From: an uncultured Methanobrevibacter sp.
Lineage (GTDB): Archaea > Methanobacteriota > Methanobacteria > Methanobacteriales > Methanobacteriaceae
Length of the DNA stretch: 64,000 nt
Reading direction: 5' to 3'
NCBI RefSeq assembly: GCF_946408925.1
Contig: NZ_CAMJUE010000005.1
Location: forward strand, 1 to 64,000
Part shown: one piece after another, positions 28,819-39,117 of the stretch
Layout: every line of letters begins with the position of its first letter
How positions within the stretch are numbered: the first letter of the stretch is position 1
Notes under the pieces: generated by a model
What the model was told of the DNA's origin: nothing
The model's input: only the letters and a program-made list of their open reading frames with translations
Database searches by the model: none
Program-made: the position numbers and the translations under genes

Positions 28819-30213
28819 TCACATCATATCGTGAATTTCATCTTTAATATATAATACCACAATCACTGCTGAGATAATGGCTAGAACAGACATTACAAGA
28901 GAAGTCTGTGCAAATGCAGACACTGAAACATGGTTATGACCAACGTTTCCTCCCGCAAATGTTGCCATCAGCACTACTGCCACAGCAGATCCGATTGCTC
29001 CTATGATTTGTCTTACGGTGTTGTTGATTGCGGTTGCATCCTCAACATCCCCTGACACTACAGCAATTGTCCAGGTTACCGCTGGCATTAATCCTAATCC
29101 AGCACCGATTGCGCGCACAATCTGAGTAATGACCATGTATTCAACAGTGGTTGACTGATCATAGGTCATCATCAACAGATATCCGACAACTGTGAATAAA
29201 CAGGACAATAATAATACTTTACGAACACCGAACTTATTAGCCATCAACGGGCCAATGAAGTTGAATACAATCATTACCAGTGTTGCCGGAAGCAGTATGA
29301 TTCCCGCAGTTGTTGCATCATAATTGGATATGCTTTGGGCAAACAATGGCATAATCACATTCAGTCCGCACATTGTGAAATAAAGAATAGCTGAAAACAA
29401 TGTTCCAAAGAAGAAATACTTATTTTTCAATGCATTCAAATCAACCAATGGTGTTTTGATGCCAAATTGTCTTTTAACAAACAATACCAAGGACACTGCA
29501 CCTATGACAATCGGCAGAATCACCCAAACAATGTCGAATCCGTTTTCTGCAATGTTTGTAAATCCAAACATTATTCCCACACATGCCAATACACATAATA
29601 TCAATGAGCTGATATCTAACGGATAATGTCCTGTTTCAAATTCCAGTTTAACAACAACTGCTGCCACCAATATCAGTACTGCAATAATTGCTGCAAATAT
29701 TAAAAATATTGATCTCCATCCGACAGTGTCGATTATGAATCCTCCAGCGGTTGGTGCCAGTGCAGGTGCGATTCCTATGATAAATCCGAACAGTCCCATG
29801 TATACCTGCCATTTTTCTTCAGGAATCACCTTGAACAGTACAATTTGTGTGATAGGAAGCAGGATTCCAGAACCGATGGCCTGAACTACACGTGCCAATA
29901 TCAACACTTCAATGTTTGGAGAAAAAAATGCTATGATTGACCCGATTAAAAATAATGTTAATGATGCCAATAATATTGTTTTTACTTTAAATCTACGGGT
30001 GAAAAATGCGGATAATGGAATCATCACACCTAAAACAAGCAGAAATGAAGAGTAAATCCATTGTGCTGTTGTTGAGGATATATGAAAATCAGTCATTATC
30101 CCAGCAATCCCGGTTGTCACTACACTTTGAGCAGCGCTCAATATCGCTGCGGCAATAATAAAAATGATTAATGTTGACATTCCTCTGTCTATGTTCTCAT
30201 TCATAATATTCAC
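28819..30213 (-). CDS. MFS transporter, DHA2/EmrB-like
   Basis: Multiple TM; 'TTAQWIYSSFLLVLGVMIPLSAFFTRRF', 'ARVVQAIGSGILLPI'. Confidence 0.85.
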   Translation of the reverse strand: MNIMNENIDRGMSTLIIFIIAAAILSAAQSVVTTGIAGIMTDFHISSTTAQWIYSSFLLVLGVMIPLSAFFTRRFKVKTILLASLTLFLIGSIIAFFSPNIEVLILARVVQAIGSGILLPITQIVLFKVIPEEKWQVYMGLFGFIIGIAPALAPTAGGFIIDTVGWRSIFLIFAAIIAVLILVAAVVVKLEFETGHYPLDISSLILCVLACVGIMFGFTNIAENGFDIVWVILPIVIGAVSLVLFVKRQFGIKTPLVDLNALKNKYFFFGTLFSAILYFTMCGLNVIMPLFAQSISNYDATTAGIILLPATLVMIVFNFIGPLMANKFGVRKVLLLSCLFTVVGYLLMMTYDQSTTVEYMVITQIVRAIGAGLGLMPAVTWTIAVVSGDVEDATAINNTVRQIIGAIGSAVAVVLMATFAGGNVGHNHVSVSAFAQTSLVMSVLAIISAVIVVLYIKDEIHDMM

Positions 30214-30415
30214 TCTAATAATTCTATAATTATATTAATCAAAAATATTATATAAATATAATTTATAAAACAAATTAATAAATATATCTTGTTAAAATTA
30301 AACAATAAACTATAAATTTAAAATATAATTAGTAATTTATTAAAATAAATTGCAGTTTAATGTAAAAAAAATTATCCGAAACATGCAACGGACATAAAAA
30401 AATAGATATAATCAG

Positions 30416-30853
30416 CTACTTTAACTTATTAGAATTAATGATATCCAAAAGACCCAAATCAAAAATCAACCTGCGCAAGTGCCTTTCAGAGTATGTTACA
30501 CCAAATTCACGTTGAATCTCTTTTTTAATCTCTGAAATTGATGACAAACCCTTAACGGTAATATTGGTCTTTAGAATTTCCCTCTGATAATCGGACAATT
30601 TTGAAATTCTTCCAGAACCCTCTTTTCTAAACAGACCATCAAAGCCTTCTTCATTCCATGATTTCAACCATTTATAACCTGTTTGTGGAGTTTTACCTCT
30701 CCTCTCCATTGCAGATTTGACCGTTTCATCACAATATAACTCTTCAATGAAAGCTACCTTTTCATACAAGTCCACAAATTTCTGCAAATCACGTTTTACT
30801 TTGCGAATTTCAGTTATTGGAATATGTTTATTGACTTTGGCTTGCCTGCTCAT
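30416..30853 (-). CDS. Stand-alone IS630-like helix-turn-helix protein
   Basis: AMERRGKTPQTGYKWLKSWNEEGFDGLFRKEGSGRISKLSDYQREIL, no DDE domain downstream. Confidence 0.6.
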   Translation of the reverse strand: MSRQAKVNKHIPITEIRKVKRDLQKFVDLYEKVAFIEELYCDETVKSAMERRGKTPQTGYKWLKSWNEEGFDGLFRKEGSGRISKLSDYQREILKTNITVKGLSSISEIKKEIQREFGVTYSERHLRRLIFDLGLLDIINSNKLK

Positions 30854-30896
30854 TGATAATACTTTATTAAAAAATACTATAAAAATTTTATGTCAA

Positions 30897-30998
30897 TTAA
30901 AAATCATCTTCACCGTCAATACAGTAAATATCATATCCGCAATTTGGACAGTATTCCTCGCCTTCCTCTACAAATGTTCCACATACCGGACAATACAT
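30897..30998 (-). CDS. Mini zinc-ribbon protein (33 aa)
   Basis: MYCPVCGTFVEEGEEYCPNCGYDIYCIDGEDDF, two CxxC pairs; shorter than the ORF-track cutoff. Confidence 0.7.
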   Translation of the reverse strand: MYCPVCGTFVEEGEEYCPNCGYDIYCIDGEDDF

Positions 30999-31008
30999 TA
31001 TTTTCACC

Positions 31009-31476
31009 TCAAAGATTGATTAAAACCAAACCGAACATGCAAACCACTATTCCGATTATTTGGCGTATTGATACATTTTCTCTGTATAAGAAATATCCAA
31101 CAATTAAAAGCACACATGCAAGGCCAATGTTTGCAACGACACTTGCCGTACTCACCTGCCAGCCTGCACGGTAGACAAATACATATCCAACTTCCAATCC
31201 CACCAGCACCAATGCCAAAACGATTGATGTCCAATTAACTTTAGATAGTTCAAACATCACATTTGACGGCTTTACCATAACAACAAATATGATTGCCGTA
31301 ATTATTGCTGAAACTATATAGGTAACCATCAGTGCACCGAATGGATTGACATCCGATGGCATTGATTTCATACAAATATTATAGAATGTATTTGACAAAA
31401 TTACGATTAAAATCGGCCAGATTAAGTTCCACATTGTATCAAAAAAAAGAAAAAAATTAGTGAAGATTATCTTCAC
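31009..31476 (-). CDS. EamA/DMT-family small transporter
   Basis: Five TM segments, 'IGLACVLLIVGYFLYRENVSIRQIIGIVVCMFGLVLI'. Confidence 0.65.
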   Translation of the reverse strand: MKIIFTNFFLFFDTMWNLIWPILIVILSNTFYNICMKSMPSDVNPFGALMVTYIVSAIITAIIFVVMVKPSNVMFELSKVNWTSIVLALVLVGLEVGYVFVYRAGWQVSTASVVANIGLACVLLIVGYFLYRENVSIRQIIGIVVCMFGLVLINL

Positions 31477-32102
31477 TATTTTGTACCGTATACCCTGTCA
31501 CCTGCATCCCCGAGACCTGGCAGGATATATGCATTTTCGTTAAGTTCACGGTCAACTGTTGCACAGAATATTTTAACATCAGGATGATCGTCTTCAATGC
31601 ATTTTATACCTTCCGGCGCAGCTACAATACATAATAGCTTAATTTTGCTTACACCATCCCGTTTAAGCCTTGAAATTGTTGCTGATGCGCTTCCACCTGT
31701 TGCAAGCATAGGATCAACTACTAAAACTTCCCGATCTCCAATTCCTTCAGGCATCTTGTAGTAATATTCCACTGGCTCGAAGGTTTCCTCATCACGGTAA
31801 AGACCAATGTGTCCTATTTTTGCATTTGGAATAATATTCAATACTCCGTCAACCATACCCATTCCTGCCCTGAGTATTGGTACGATTGCATATTTGTCCT
31901 CGTTCAACATTCCAGTATCCATTTTCTCCAAGGGAGTTTCAATTGTTGTTTTTTCCAGTTTAGCATCCCACATTGATTCATAAACAAGAATTGTTGAAAT
32001 TTCTGTAACTAATTCTCTGAATTCTTTTGTTCCTGTGTTTTTATCCCTTAGAATCGCTAGTTTATGAGTTATCAATGGATGATTCAATACATATTCATTC
32101 AT
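31476..32102 (-). CDS. upp: Uracil phosphoribosyltransferase
   Basis: [15 protein letters not shown] ... [33 protein letters not shown]. Confidence 0.95.
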   Translation of the reverse strand: MNEYVLNHPLITHKLAILRDKNTGTKEFRELVTEISTILVYESMWDAKLEKTTIETPLEKMDTGMLNEDKYAIVPILRAGMGMVDGVLNIIPNAKIGHIGLYRDEETFEPVEYYYKMPEGIGDREVLVVDPMLATGGSASATISRLKRDGVSKIKLLCIVAAPEGIKCIEDDHPDVKIFCATVDRELNENAYILPGLGDAGDRVYGTK

Positions 32103-33042
32103 GATTTTCCTCCGGCACTAAAAGATTTAATAATACACCTACAATAGCTGCAAGAGACATTCCTGAAATAGATATGGACAAGTCCCCATAAGCTAAGGAT
32201 AATGCTGCTCCACCTAATCCTAAAACAAGCATTGTTGCAGCGACAACCACATTCTTGTTGTTGTTGAAGTCAACTTGATTGTGGATCAATATTTTCAAAC
32301 CGTTTACAGAAATAAATCCGTATAACAATACTGAAATACCTCCTAAAACAGGTCCGGGAATTGCAGTTAAAAGTGCTGTCAAATGCCCTGAGAATGCAAA
32401 TATTATTGCAATGATTGCTGCAAGACCTATCACATATGTTGATACCACACGAGTCATACCGACAACTGAAGTGTTTTCACCATATGTGGTGTTTGCCGGA
32501 CCTCCAAGGAGCGCTGCTACGAATGTTGCAAGACCGTCACCAAGAAGAGTTCTTTGAAGACCAGAATCTTCAATTAGGTCACGGCCGATTATTTCACTCA
32601 ATACCTTGTGGTCTCCGACATGCTCCACCATTGTCACCAGTGCAATCGGAACTATTGTCAGAACTGCTGCAAAGTTAAGGTTATAGTTCAGGAAAGGCAT
32701 GTAGAATTTAGGAACTTCTATTACATGGGCTGAAAAAGTGGCTGCAAAATCAACCATACCGAGAGCTGCAGCAACTATATAACCTACAACAATACCCACC
32801 CGGAACGGAATAACCTGCAGAATACCTTTTCCACGAACCGCAACTATTGCAGTCACCAAAAATGATATGAATGCAACCAGAAGGCTTTGCCATGGCACAA
32901 CTTCCAAATCCAGTCCGATTGATGCAATTGCTGTTGGAGCAAGGGACAGACCAATAACCATAATCATCGGTCCAACCACTACAGGAGGCAGCAGTTTGTT
33001 AATTATAAAATCTAATATACCAATTTCTGATTAATAATATAT
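32095..33042 (-). pseudogene. uraA: Uracil permease (NCS2 family), N-terminally truncated
   Basis: Family-typical sequence begins mid-protein (ILDFIINKLLPPVVVGPMIMVIGLSLAPTAI); in-frame TAA just upstream; ~100+ N-terminal residues missing. Confidence 0.65.
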
Positions 33043-33133
33043 ATCTGAATAAAAGTATAAAATATTTGCCCAAAAAAACAAAATTGATAGGAAAATAAAA
33101 AAAAGTTTGGGAAAAAATTCCCAATGAAAATTT

Positions 33134-33775
33134 TTAAGCTTCTGCCGGTTTTCCTTTCTCAGCCCATCTAACTGCCATACCAGTAAATGGCTGAGCGATT
33201 GCACTCCAAATCAAACTTAATATCCAATGAGAAATAATCATTACCAAGATTTCCCATACAGGGAAAACTCCAATGAATGCTAGTCCAATGAAAACAAAGT
33301 TATCAATCAATTCACTGAAAGCAATAACAGATAAGTTTTTAACTGCTGAATACTCATTTCCCCTGTTAACGATTGTTGTAATTCTTGCGTTTACAAAGTT
33401 ACCGATAAGATAACTGATATATGATGCAATAAGGATTCTTGGAGTCTGTGTGAATACGAATGCAAGGCTTGAATCCCCTGTGAATGTTGCAGGAGAAGGC
33501 AGGAACAGTATCAGAGTTGTCATGAAAACAAACAATACATCAACACATAAACCCAAAATGATGGTTCTGCGTGCTGTTCTTTCACCGTAAACATCCGCAA
33601 TTACATTGGTTAAGATATATACCAAAGGATATATCAAAACTCCAGCAGGAGTTTCCATTCCTAAAAATCCTATGTTTATGATTTTAACTGTAATTAAGTT
33701 TGCGATTGTGAATGCCATACAGAAAAATGCAGTAAGGATTACCCTTTTTTCAGTAAAGTCAAAATTCAAATCCAT
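33134..33775 (-). CDS. VUT/QPTR family (queuosine precursor transporter-like)
   Basis: VLIYPLVYILTNVIADVYGERTARRTIILG. Confidence 0.85.
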   Translation of the reverse strand: MDLNFDFTEKRVILTAFFCMAFTIANLITVKIINIGFLGMETPAGVLIYPLVYILTNVIADVYGERTARRTIILGLCVDVLFVFMTTLILFLPSPATFTGDSSLAFVFTQTPRILIASYISYLIGNFVNARITTIVNRGNEYSAVKNLSVIAFSELIDNFVFIGLAFIGVFPVWEILVMIISHWILSLIWSAIAQPFTGMAVRWAEKGKPAEA

Positions 33776-33856
33776 ACACAACTATATTAAGTTTTAATGT
33801 ATTAAAAGTAATTATAAAGTTTATTTGAGTTATCTAAAATGAGAATGAATGTAAAA

Positions 33857-35734
33857 TTACACCCTTCCTATATTATGGTGAGCATTTTGTACTACCCAAT
33901 TCTTGCCCATGCTGGAATAATAGCTGTTAATGCTGTTGATAGTGGAATCAGATAACTTATAGTTAAGCTTGACAACTAAACTTTCATCCCACTTTGGAGA
34001 GAATTTATTTTTCATATAGCTAACCTTAACCCAACCTGTAGGAATATTATCATATGATCCATAGGAATTGCTTACTAAAACCTTTTTACCATCCTTACTG
34101 ATATCCAATATACTTACATAATGATTGTTTGCATGGAATATTAAAGCACAACCACCATTTTTAAGTTCATTCAGTGCAGAGTTAAATGTGGATTTATAGA
34201 AGTAATAGCAATTAAAATTATTCTTCCTCATTGCATTTATCATATCATCACAGGAGGTTCCATACCTGCTGGTTTTGGCAAGTTTTGCAATGTATTTTTC
34301 ACATACATAATTTTTTAAAACCTGACTGCACATACTGCATGAAGTAGGTCCGCATGTATGGCCATTATTTTGAGCATCCCTCACAAACGGGTATTTATAC
34401 GATTTGCCCTTTAGAGAAACCGTAATCTTAGCCGGCCAATAGCCCGGTTTATTTTTCATGACAAGTTTTGTATTAATAGCCCTTTCAATCACATTCCATT
34501 TTTCACGCTTGACAATGTGATTTAAGCTAGGATGATTTTTTGTTTTGAAAAAAGTGTATTTTGGCAATTTATTATATAAAAATAAACAATAGCTATCTCT
34601 TTTTAAAACTTCATTATATTGTGATTTTTTAAGAGAGTATTTGGCATTTTCATCGGCCATAATATAATTTCCGGGCATTAGGTCAATATCCGGAGCACCG
34701 TTTTTATATGGAATAGCTTCAGTCATTGGATCTTTTACATTGCCTTCATAACATTTTATGTATTTAGCAGAATAATATTTACCATATTTTGCTTTAACAG
34801 TATAAGCTCCCACTTTAGCATGAGGCTTAAATATTGTTACCCCTTCAGAGTTGGTCTTATGCTTTAATTTAATAGCACCCACAGTTAATGTGATTGTTTT
34901 TTTAGATAAAGCCTTGCCGTTCTGTTTTAAATAAACTCTTATAAAACCATTAGTCAATAATTTAGAGTTTCCAATAGTTATTGAAATTGACTTTTTAACT
35001 ACATTAAGGGTAATTTTTTTAGAAGCTGAATTGTACTGATTATCTCCCAAAAATTTGACTGATATGGAATTTTTTGACTTTGAAGAAGTTATCCTTACTG
35101 AAACCCTTCCATTGGATTTGGTGGTTTTTGTATATTTTTTACCGTTAACCTTAATAGTTATCTTTTTTCCGGAAAGAGAATCGCCGTTCATATCAGTTAA
35201 ATGGAAAAACAATAATCTATTTTTTAAAATAAAATTTGACGATTCCGTGATTTTAGTATTTAATTTACTGACTTTTATCATGAAGACTTTTGATACTTCA
35301 TTATATTCGCTATCACCATCAAACATTACTGTCAATTTATAAGATTTAGCAGGTAAATCTATATTTAAATTTGAACAGCCCTCTGAGTCTGTTTTAAGTG
35401 AATATTTTTTATCATTTAAGATTGCAGTGATTTTTTTAGAAGCTAATGGATTTCCAGTTGAATTTTTTAAATAAATTTTCAAATTATCCTTAGCCTTAAC
35501 ACTGTAAGAATCAATTGTGATGACCGGTGTTGTTTTTTCAACACTATTATTTTCATCACTGGATTGGTTAAAATCAATATCTTGTGAAGCGATTTGATTA
35601 TCTAACTCCAAACTTACATTATCAATTTCCAATGTTTCATTAGAATTTAAATCACTGGCTGAAACGGATGCAACATTGATTGCTATGAAAACCACTAATA
35701 TAACAAAAAATATTCTGTTATTCATTATATTCAT
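33857..35734 (-). CDS. Secreted Ig-repeat protein with C-terminal C39-like cysteine peptidase domain
   Basis: Ig-like repeats; 'DAQNNGHTCGPTSCSMCSQVL ... HANNHYVSILDISKDGKKVLVSNSYGSYDNIP'. Confidence 0.75.
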   Translation of the reverse strand: MNIMNNRIFFVILVVFIAINVASVSASDLNSNETLEIDNVSLELDNQIASQDIDFNQSSDENNSVEKTTPVITIDSYSVKAKDNLKIYLKNSTGNPLASKKITAILNDKKYSLKTDSEGCSNLNIDLPAKSYKLTVMFDGDSEYNEVSKVFMIKVSKLNTKITESSNFILKNRLLFFHLTDMNGDSLSGKKITIKVNGKKYTKTTKSNGRVSVRITSSKSKNSISVKFLGDNQYNSASKKITLNVVKKSISITIGNSKLLTNGFIRVYLKQNGKALSKKTITLTVGAIKLKHKTNSEGVTIFKPHAKVGAYTVKAKYGKYYSAKYIKCYEGNVKDPMTEAIPYKNGAPDIDLMPGNYIMADENAKYSLKKSQYNEVLKRDSYCLFLYNKLPKYTFFKTKNHPSLNHIVKREKWNVIERAINTKLVMKNKPGYWPAKITVSLKGKSYKYPFVRDAQNNGHTCGPTSCSMCSQVLKNYVCEKYIAKLAKTSRYGTSCDDMINAMRKNNFNCYYFYKSTFNSALNELKNGGCALIFHANNHYVSILDISKDGKKVLVSNSYGSYDNIPTGWVKVSYMKNKFSPKWDESLVVKLNYKLSDSTINSINSYYSSMGKNWVVQNAHHNIGRV

Positions 35735-35753
35735 TAATAATTATTCAATTGAC

Positions 35754-36389
35754 TTATTTTTTAGCCCGGCCCACTCTGCGAGCAACAACCATTTCACCGA
35801 CAGAAATTAAACCTGCAAAGAATTTTTCAAGTCCTCCTGTTGCCCAAATAGCTTCTCCAAATGTGGAATCCATAATGTTTGCTTCATATTCTTCTGCAGA
35901 AATCTTTTTACCGGTTGTCTTTTTAGACACAAGTGCAGAAGCGGACATTAACTCCTCCCAGCTTACGCCTTTTAGTTGGTGTTGCATTGCTTTGTATAAG
36001 CTTTCAACTTTAATATCATATAAATCGGACAATAATTCTACAATGTCGCATGCGCGCACCATACCGATTACCTGATTGTCATCATTTACCACAGGTACGG
36101 TTACGAATTTATTGTTAGCAGTTAAAATTACCGCTTTTCTTGCAGGATCATTTTCATGAACTGTAGAAACTTCATCTGAACTACTCATAATTTCAGAAAT
36201 CTTATCATTACCTTCTCTTAAACCTTTTGTAATATCAAATGCAGTTACCCATCCGATTAACTGTTTTTTATCATTTACAACAGGACAGGTGAAACGTCTG
36301 ACATTTTCCATAGCTTTTGAAGCTTCAATTACACTATCATTAGCATTTAAGTACACGAAATCTTTATCCATTAATTCATTTGCTTTCAT
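35754..36389 (-). CDS. Tandem CBS-domain protein
   Basis: MKANELMDKDFVYLNANDSVIEASKAM ... VPVVNDDNQVIGMVRACDIV. Confidence 0.85.
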   Translation of the reverse strand: MKANELMDKDFVYLNANDSVIEASKAMENVRRFTCPVVNDKKQLIGWVTAFDITKGLREGNDKISEIMSSSDEVSTVHENDPARKAVILTANNKFVTVPVVNDDNQVIGMVRACDIVELLSDLYDIKVESLYKAMQHQLKGVSWEELMSASALVSKKTTGKKISAEEYEANIMDSTFGEAIWATGGLEKFFAGLISVGEMVVARRVGRAKK

Positions 36390-36403
36390 AAACAGCCTCC
36401 ATT

Positions 36404-37234
36404 TTATTCTATTTCCACTCTTTTTAATGCTCCTACAGGACAATGATGTGTACATTCAACACATCGTATACATTTATCATTATCTAAAACAACTTCTCCA
36501 TCCACCAACTCTACAGCACCTGTTGGACAATTTTCTTCACATAAATAGCAATTTACACATGCCTCATGATTGACATCAATATATCTGCTGTGAACAATAG
36601 GCCCTATATACCTATCCAATTGAATTGCAAAATCATTTAGTGAAATTTCACGACAGGCTCCGCATCCAATGCACATTTTCTCATTAATGTAGGGATATAC
36701 CTCATCATCCATAAGGTCGATTCCCAAATCCATACCTTTTTCTTCAAAAAATTCCTTAAATTCCAAAGAAAATGCATTTGTTGGACATAAGTTTGCACAA
36801 TCATCCCAATTATTGTCTTCAACCGAATAATCGATTGAAATACTATTCATACGAATGACCCTATGAGAACAACTGATATTGGCCAAATTATATTCAATGA
36901 CTTGTCTTTCATCCTCATGGTTATAACTAATTAAATTATCAATTAGCTTAATGGCTGAAACCGGACAAGTTTGAACACATATTTCACATTTAACACATTT
37001 ATCAGTAATCTTAGCCATTCTAAAAATATTAGCTGGTTCAATTGCATTAACTGGACATTCACCAACACAGGTATTACACCTTACACATCTAGGTGAAACA
37101 GCAAGGATTTCTTCGTTTGTACTGAAATTATCCAGTTCAAATTGGAAATCATCACCATCATCATCTAATTCAACAGATTTTAAAAGAACTTCACGTTCTA
37201 AGTTTTTCACCTGTTTTATAAAAGATACATTCAT
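36404..37234 (-). CDS. Polyferredoxin (multiple 4Fe-4S motifs)
   Basis: Repeated CxxCxxCxxxCP motifs. Confidence 0.85.
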   Translation of the reverse strand: MNVSFIKQVKNLEREVLLKSVELDDDGDDFQFELDNFSTNEEILAVSPRCVRCNTCVGECPVNAIEPANIFRMAKITDKCVKCEICVQTCPVSAIKLIDNLISYNHEDERQVIEYNLANISCSHRVIRMNSISIDYSVEDNNWDDCANLCPTNAFSLEFKEFFEEKGMDLGIDLMDDEVYPYINEKMCIGCGACREISLNDFAIQLDRYIGPIVHSRYIDVNHEACVNCYLCEENCPTGAVELVDGEVVLDNDKCIRCVECTHHCPVGALKRVEIE

Positions 37235-37273
37235 TTTAATACCAACTAAATAATTTATTTTGATAAATTTTAA

Positions 37274-38209
37274 TTATTTGAAAAATTCCTCCAAATCTTT
37301 TAGAGTCGGGAATTTTTCCATTCCAAATCCTTCAATGGATTTGCTGGCCACCCAATTTGCGATTCTGCATGATTTTTCCAAATCATACCCTTTAAGATAA
37401 GAATATAAAAATCCGCTATTGAAACTGTCTCCGGCTCCGGTGGTATCCACAACATCACATTCAAAAACATCAACTTCACATTCGGTGGAGTTGTTGATTG
37501 CAAACACTCCTTTTGAACCCCGTTTAACAACAACAGTTTCAATTCCTAAATCTAAAAATTCAATAGCCAATTGCCTTAAAGGACTTTCATTATTATTGCA
37601 TAATAATCTTAATTCTGATTCATTAATTAATAGGATATTGGTTCTCTCAAGTATAGGTTTTATCTCATCAAATCCTTTTTTGACATATAACATGCCCGGA
37701 TCAAAGCTTAATACACATTCATCATTGAGCTTTTCTAGCAGTTCTATTTGTGTATAAAATGAATCTCCAACAAAAGATGTGTAATGCATTATTTTACATC
37801 TCATGATGTTTAACGGATTTATTTCACCAATTTTAATGTCATCATTGACTCCGGGGTCAATGTACAGGCATCTTTCACCTTCATCATCAACAAAACCTAG
37901 ACATTTACCGGTTGAACCTGTTTCTGAGTAAATCAGATTATTTGAATAAACTCCATTTATTGCCAGATGATATTCAATTAAATCCCCGTCTTCATCTTCA
38001 GCTATTTTACCGATCATGGATGTGGAACAGCCCAGTCTTGACAATCCCACTATGGTATTAGCTGCAGAACCTCCGGGAGTATCAGTTTCACTTTTTATAA
38101 AGCTTTCTTCATCTTTTGAAACAATACTTTCTACTGAATATAGCTTATCCACATTCAGTGCTCCAAATCCAATTACTTCAGCATTCAAATCATTGTCAAA
38201 AATTTCCAT
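37274..38209 (-). CDS. PfkB-family carbohydrate kinase
   Basis: TPGGSAANTIVGLSRLG ... DVVDTTGAGDSFNSGFLYSYLKG. Confidence 0.9.
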   Translation of the reverse strand: MEIFDNDLNAEVIGFGALNVDKLYSVESIVSKDEESFIKSETDTPGGSAANTIVGLSRLGCSTSMIGKIAEDEDGDLIEYHLAINGVYSNNLIYSETGSTGKCLGFVDDEGERCLYIDPGVNDDIKIGEINPLNIMRCKIMHYTSFVGDSFYTQIELLEKLNDECVLSFDPGMLYVKKGFDEIKPILERTNILLINESELRLLCNNNESPLRQLAIEFLDLGIETVVVKRGSKGVFAINNSTECEVDVFECDVVDTTGAGDSFNSGFLYSYLKGYDLEKSCRIANWVASKSIEGFGMEKFPTLKDLEEFFK

Positions 38210-38218
38210 ATTAAAACC

Positions 38219-39109
38219 TTACTTTAATATATCCAATAAATTAATATTTTTATCTCCAAGTTTTCCATCAAAGTTACCTGCAGAAATGCCAACTACTCCT
38301 TCAAATTGTAAAGCCGCATCAATACCTGCTTTAACTGCATCATTCATGGATTTTTCATCAATTGCATTAATGACAACTTCAGGAATATAGTTAACCCCAT
38401 CCGGAACTTTGGATTCATCACCTAAACGTTCTTTAAGGGACGGACAGTAAAAATGATTTGTGGTCGGACCAATTTCCGGGAAATTTGTTTCAGGTTTTGA
38501 AGCAGCTGAACAGATATCAAATGGTGCAGTTGCCCCTTCAACATTCATAATTGCTTCAATAATCGCATCACCAGCATCAATTACTGCTTCTGGAGTTTCA
38601 CATAGATACCAGAAGTTTCCACCCATTGTTCCGTCATTGATTCTGAATTTTTCTTCTATCTGAAAATCAGGTACTGCTATTGGGACATTGATCATTTTCC
38701 TTCCATATTCTTCAACAGTCCATTCATATCCATCACCACAGTGACCTACGATATCCATCATTTCAATATATTCCTCACTTTCCTTATCTGAATAGTCAAA
38801 AATGCGTGTGAACGGTTTTACTAGCACATCCTGTCTTAATCTGTAGGACAGTTCAAATGCGAATTTTTCCACATCATCTCCACCTAACCAGTATTGTACG
38901 ATTGCTCCGAATCTTCCGTCAGGAGTTTGTGATTCATCCAAAAAGCCTTCAACTCCACCTTCAACTCTTCCAATTACTGCACTGGGAGTTGAAGTTGAAT
39001 CATATGCCGCTCTTTTAACGATAGATTCATTCGGACCTGTAATCAGTGCCCTTACATATTTTCCTTGGAACGCTTCAAAGAATGTGTCTTCTACTTTATC
39101 ATAATTCAT
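38219..39109 (-). CDS. ehaS: Eha subunit S: formylmethanofuran:H4MPT formyltransferase paralog
   Basis: Ftr-like sequence; last gene of the Eha order. Confidence 0.75.
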   Translation of the reverse strand: MNYDKVEDTFFEAFQGKYVRALITGPNESIVKRAAYDSTSTPSAVIGRVEGGVEGFLDESQTPDGRFGAIVQYWLGGDDVEKFAFELSYRLRQDVLVKPFTRIFDYSDKESEEYIEMMDIVGHCGDGYEWTVEEYGRKMINVPIAVPDFQIEEKFRINDGTMGGNFWYLCETPEAVIDAGDAIIEAIMNVEGATAPFDICSAASKPETNFPEIGPTTNHFYCPSLKERLGDESKVPDGVNYIPEVVINAIDEKSMNDAVKAGIDAALQFEGVVGISAGNFDGKLGDKNINLLDILK

Positions 39110-39117
39110 TTTTACAC

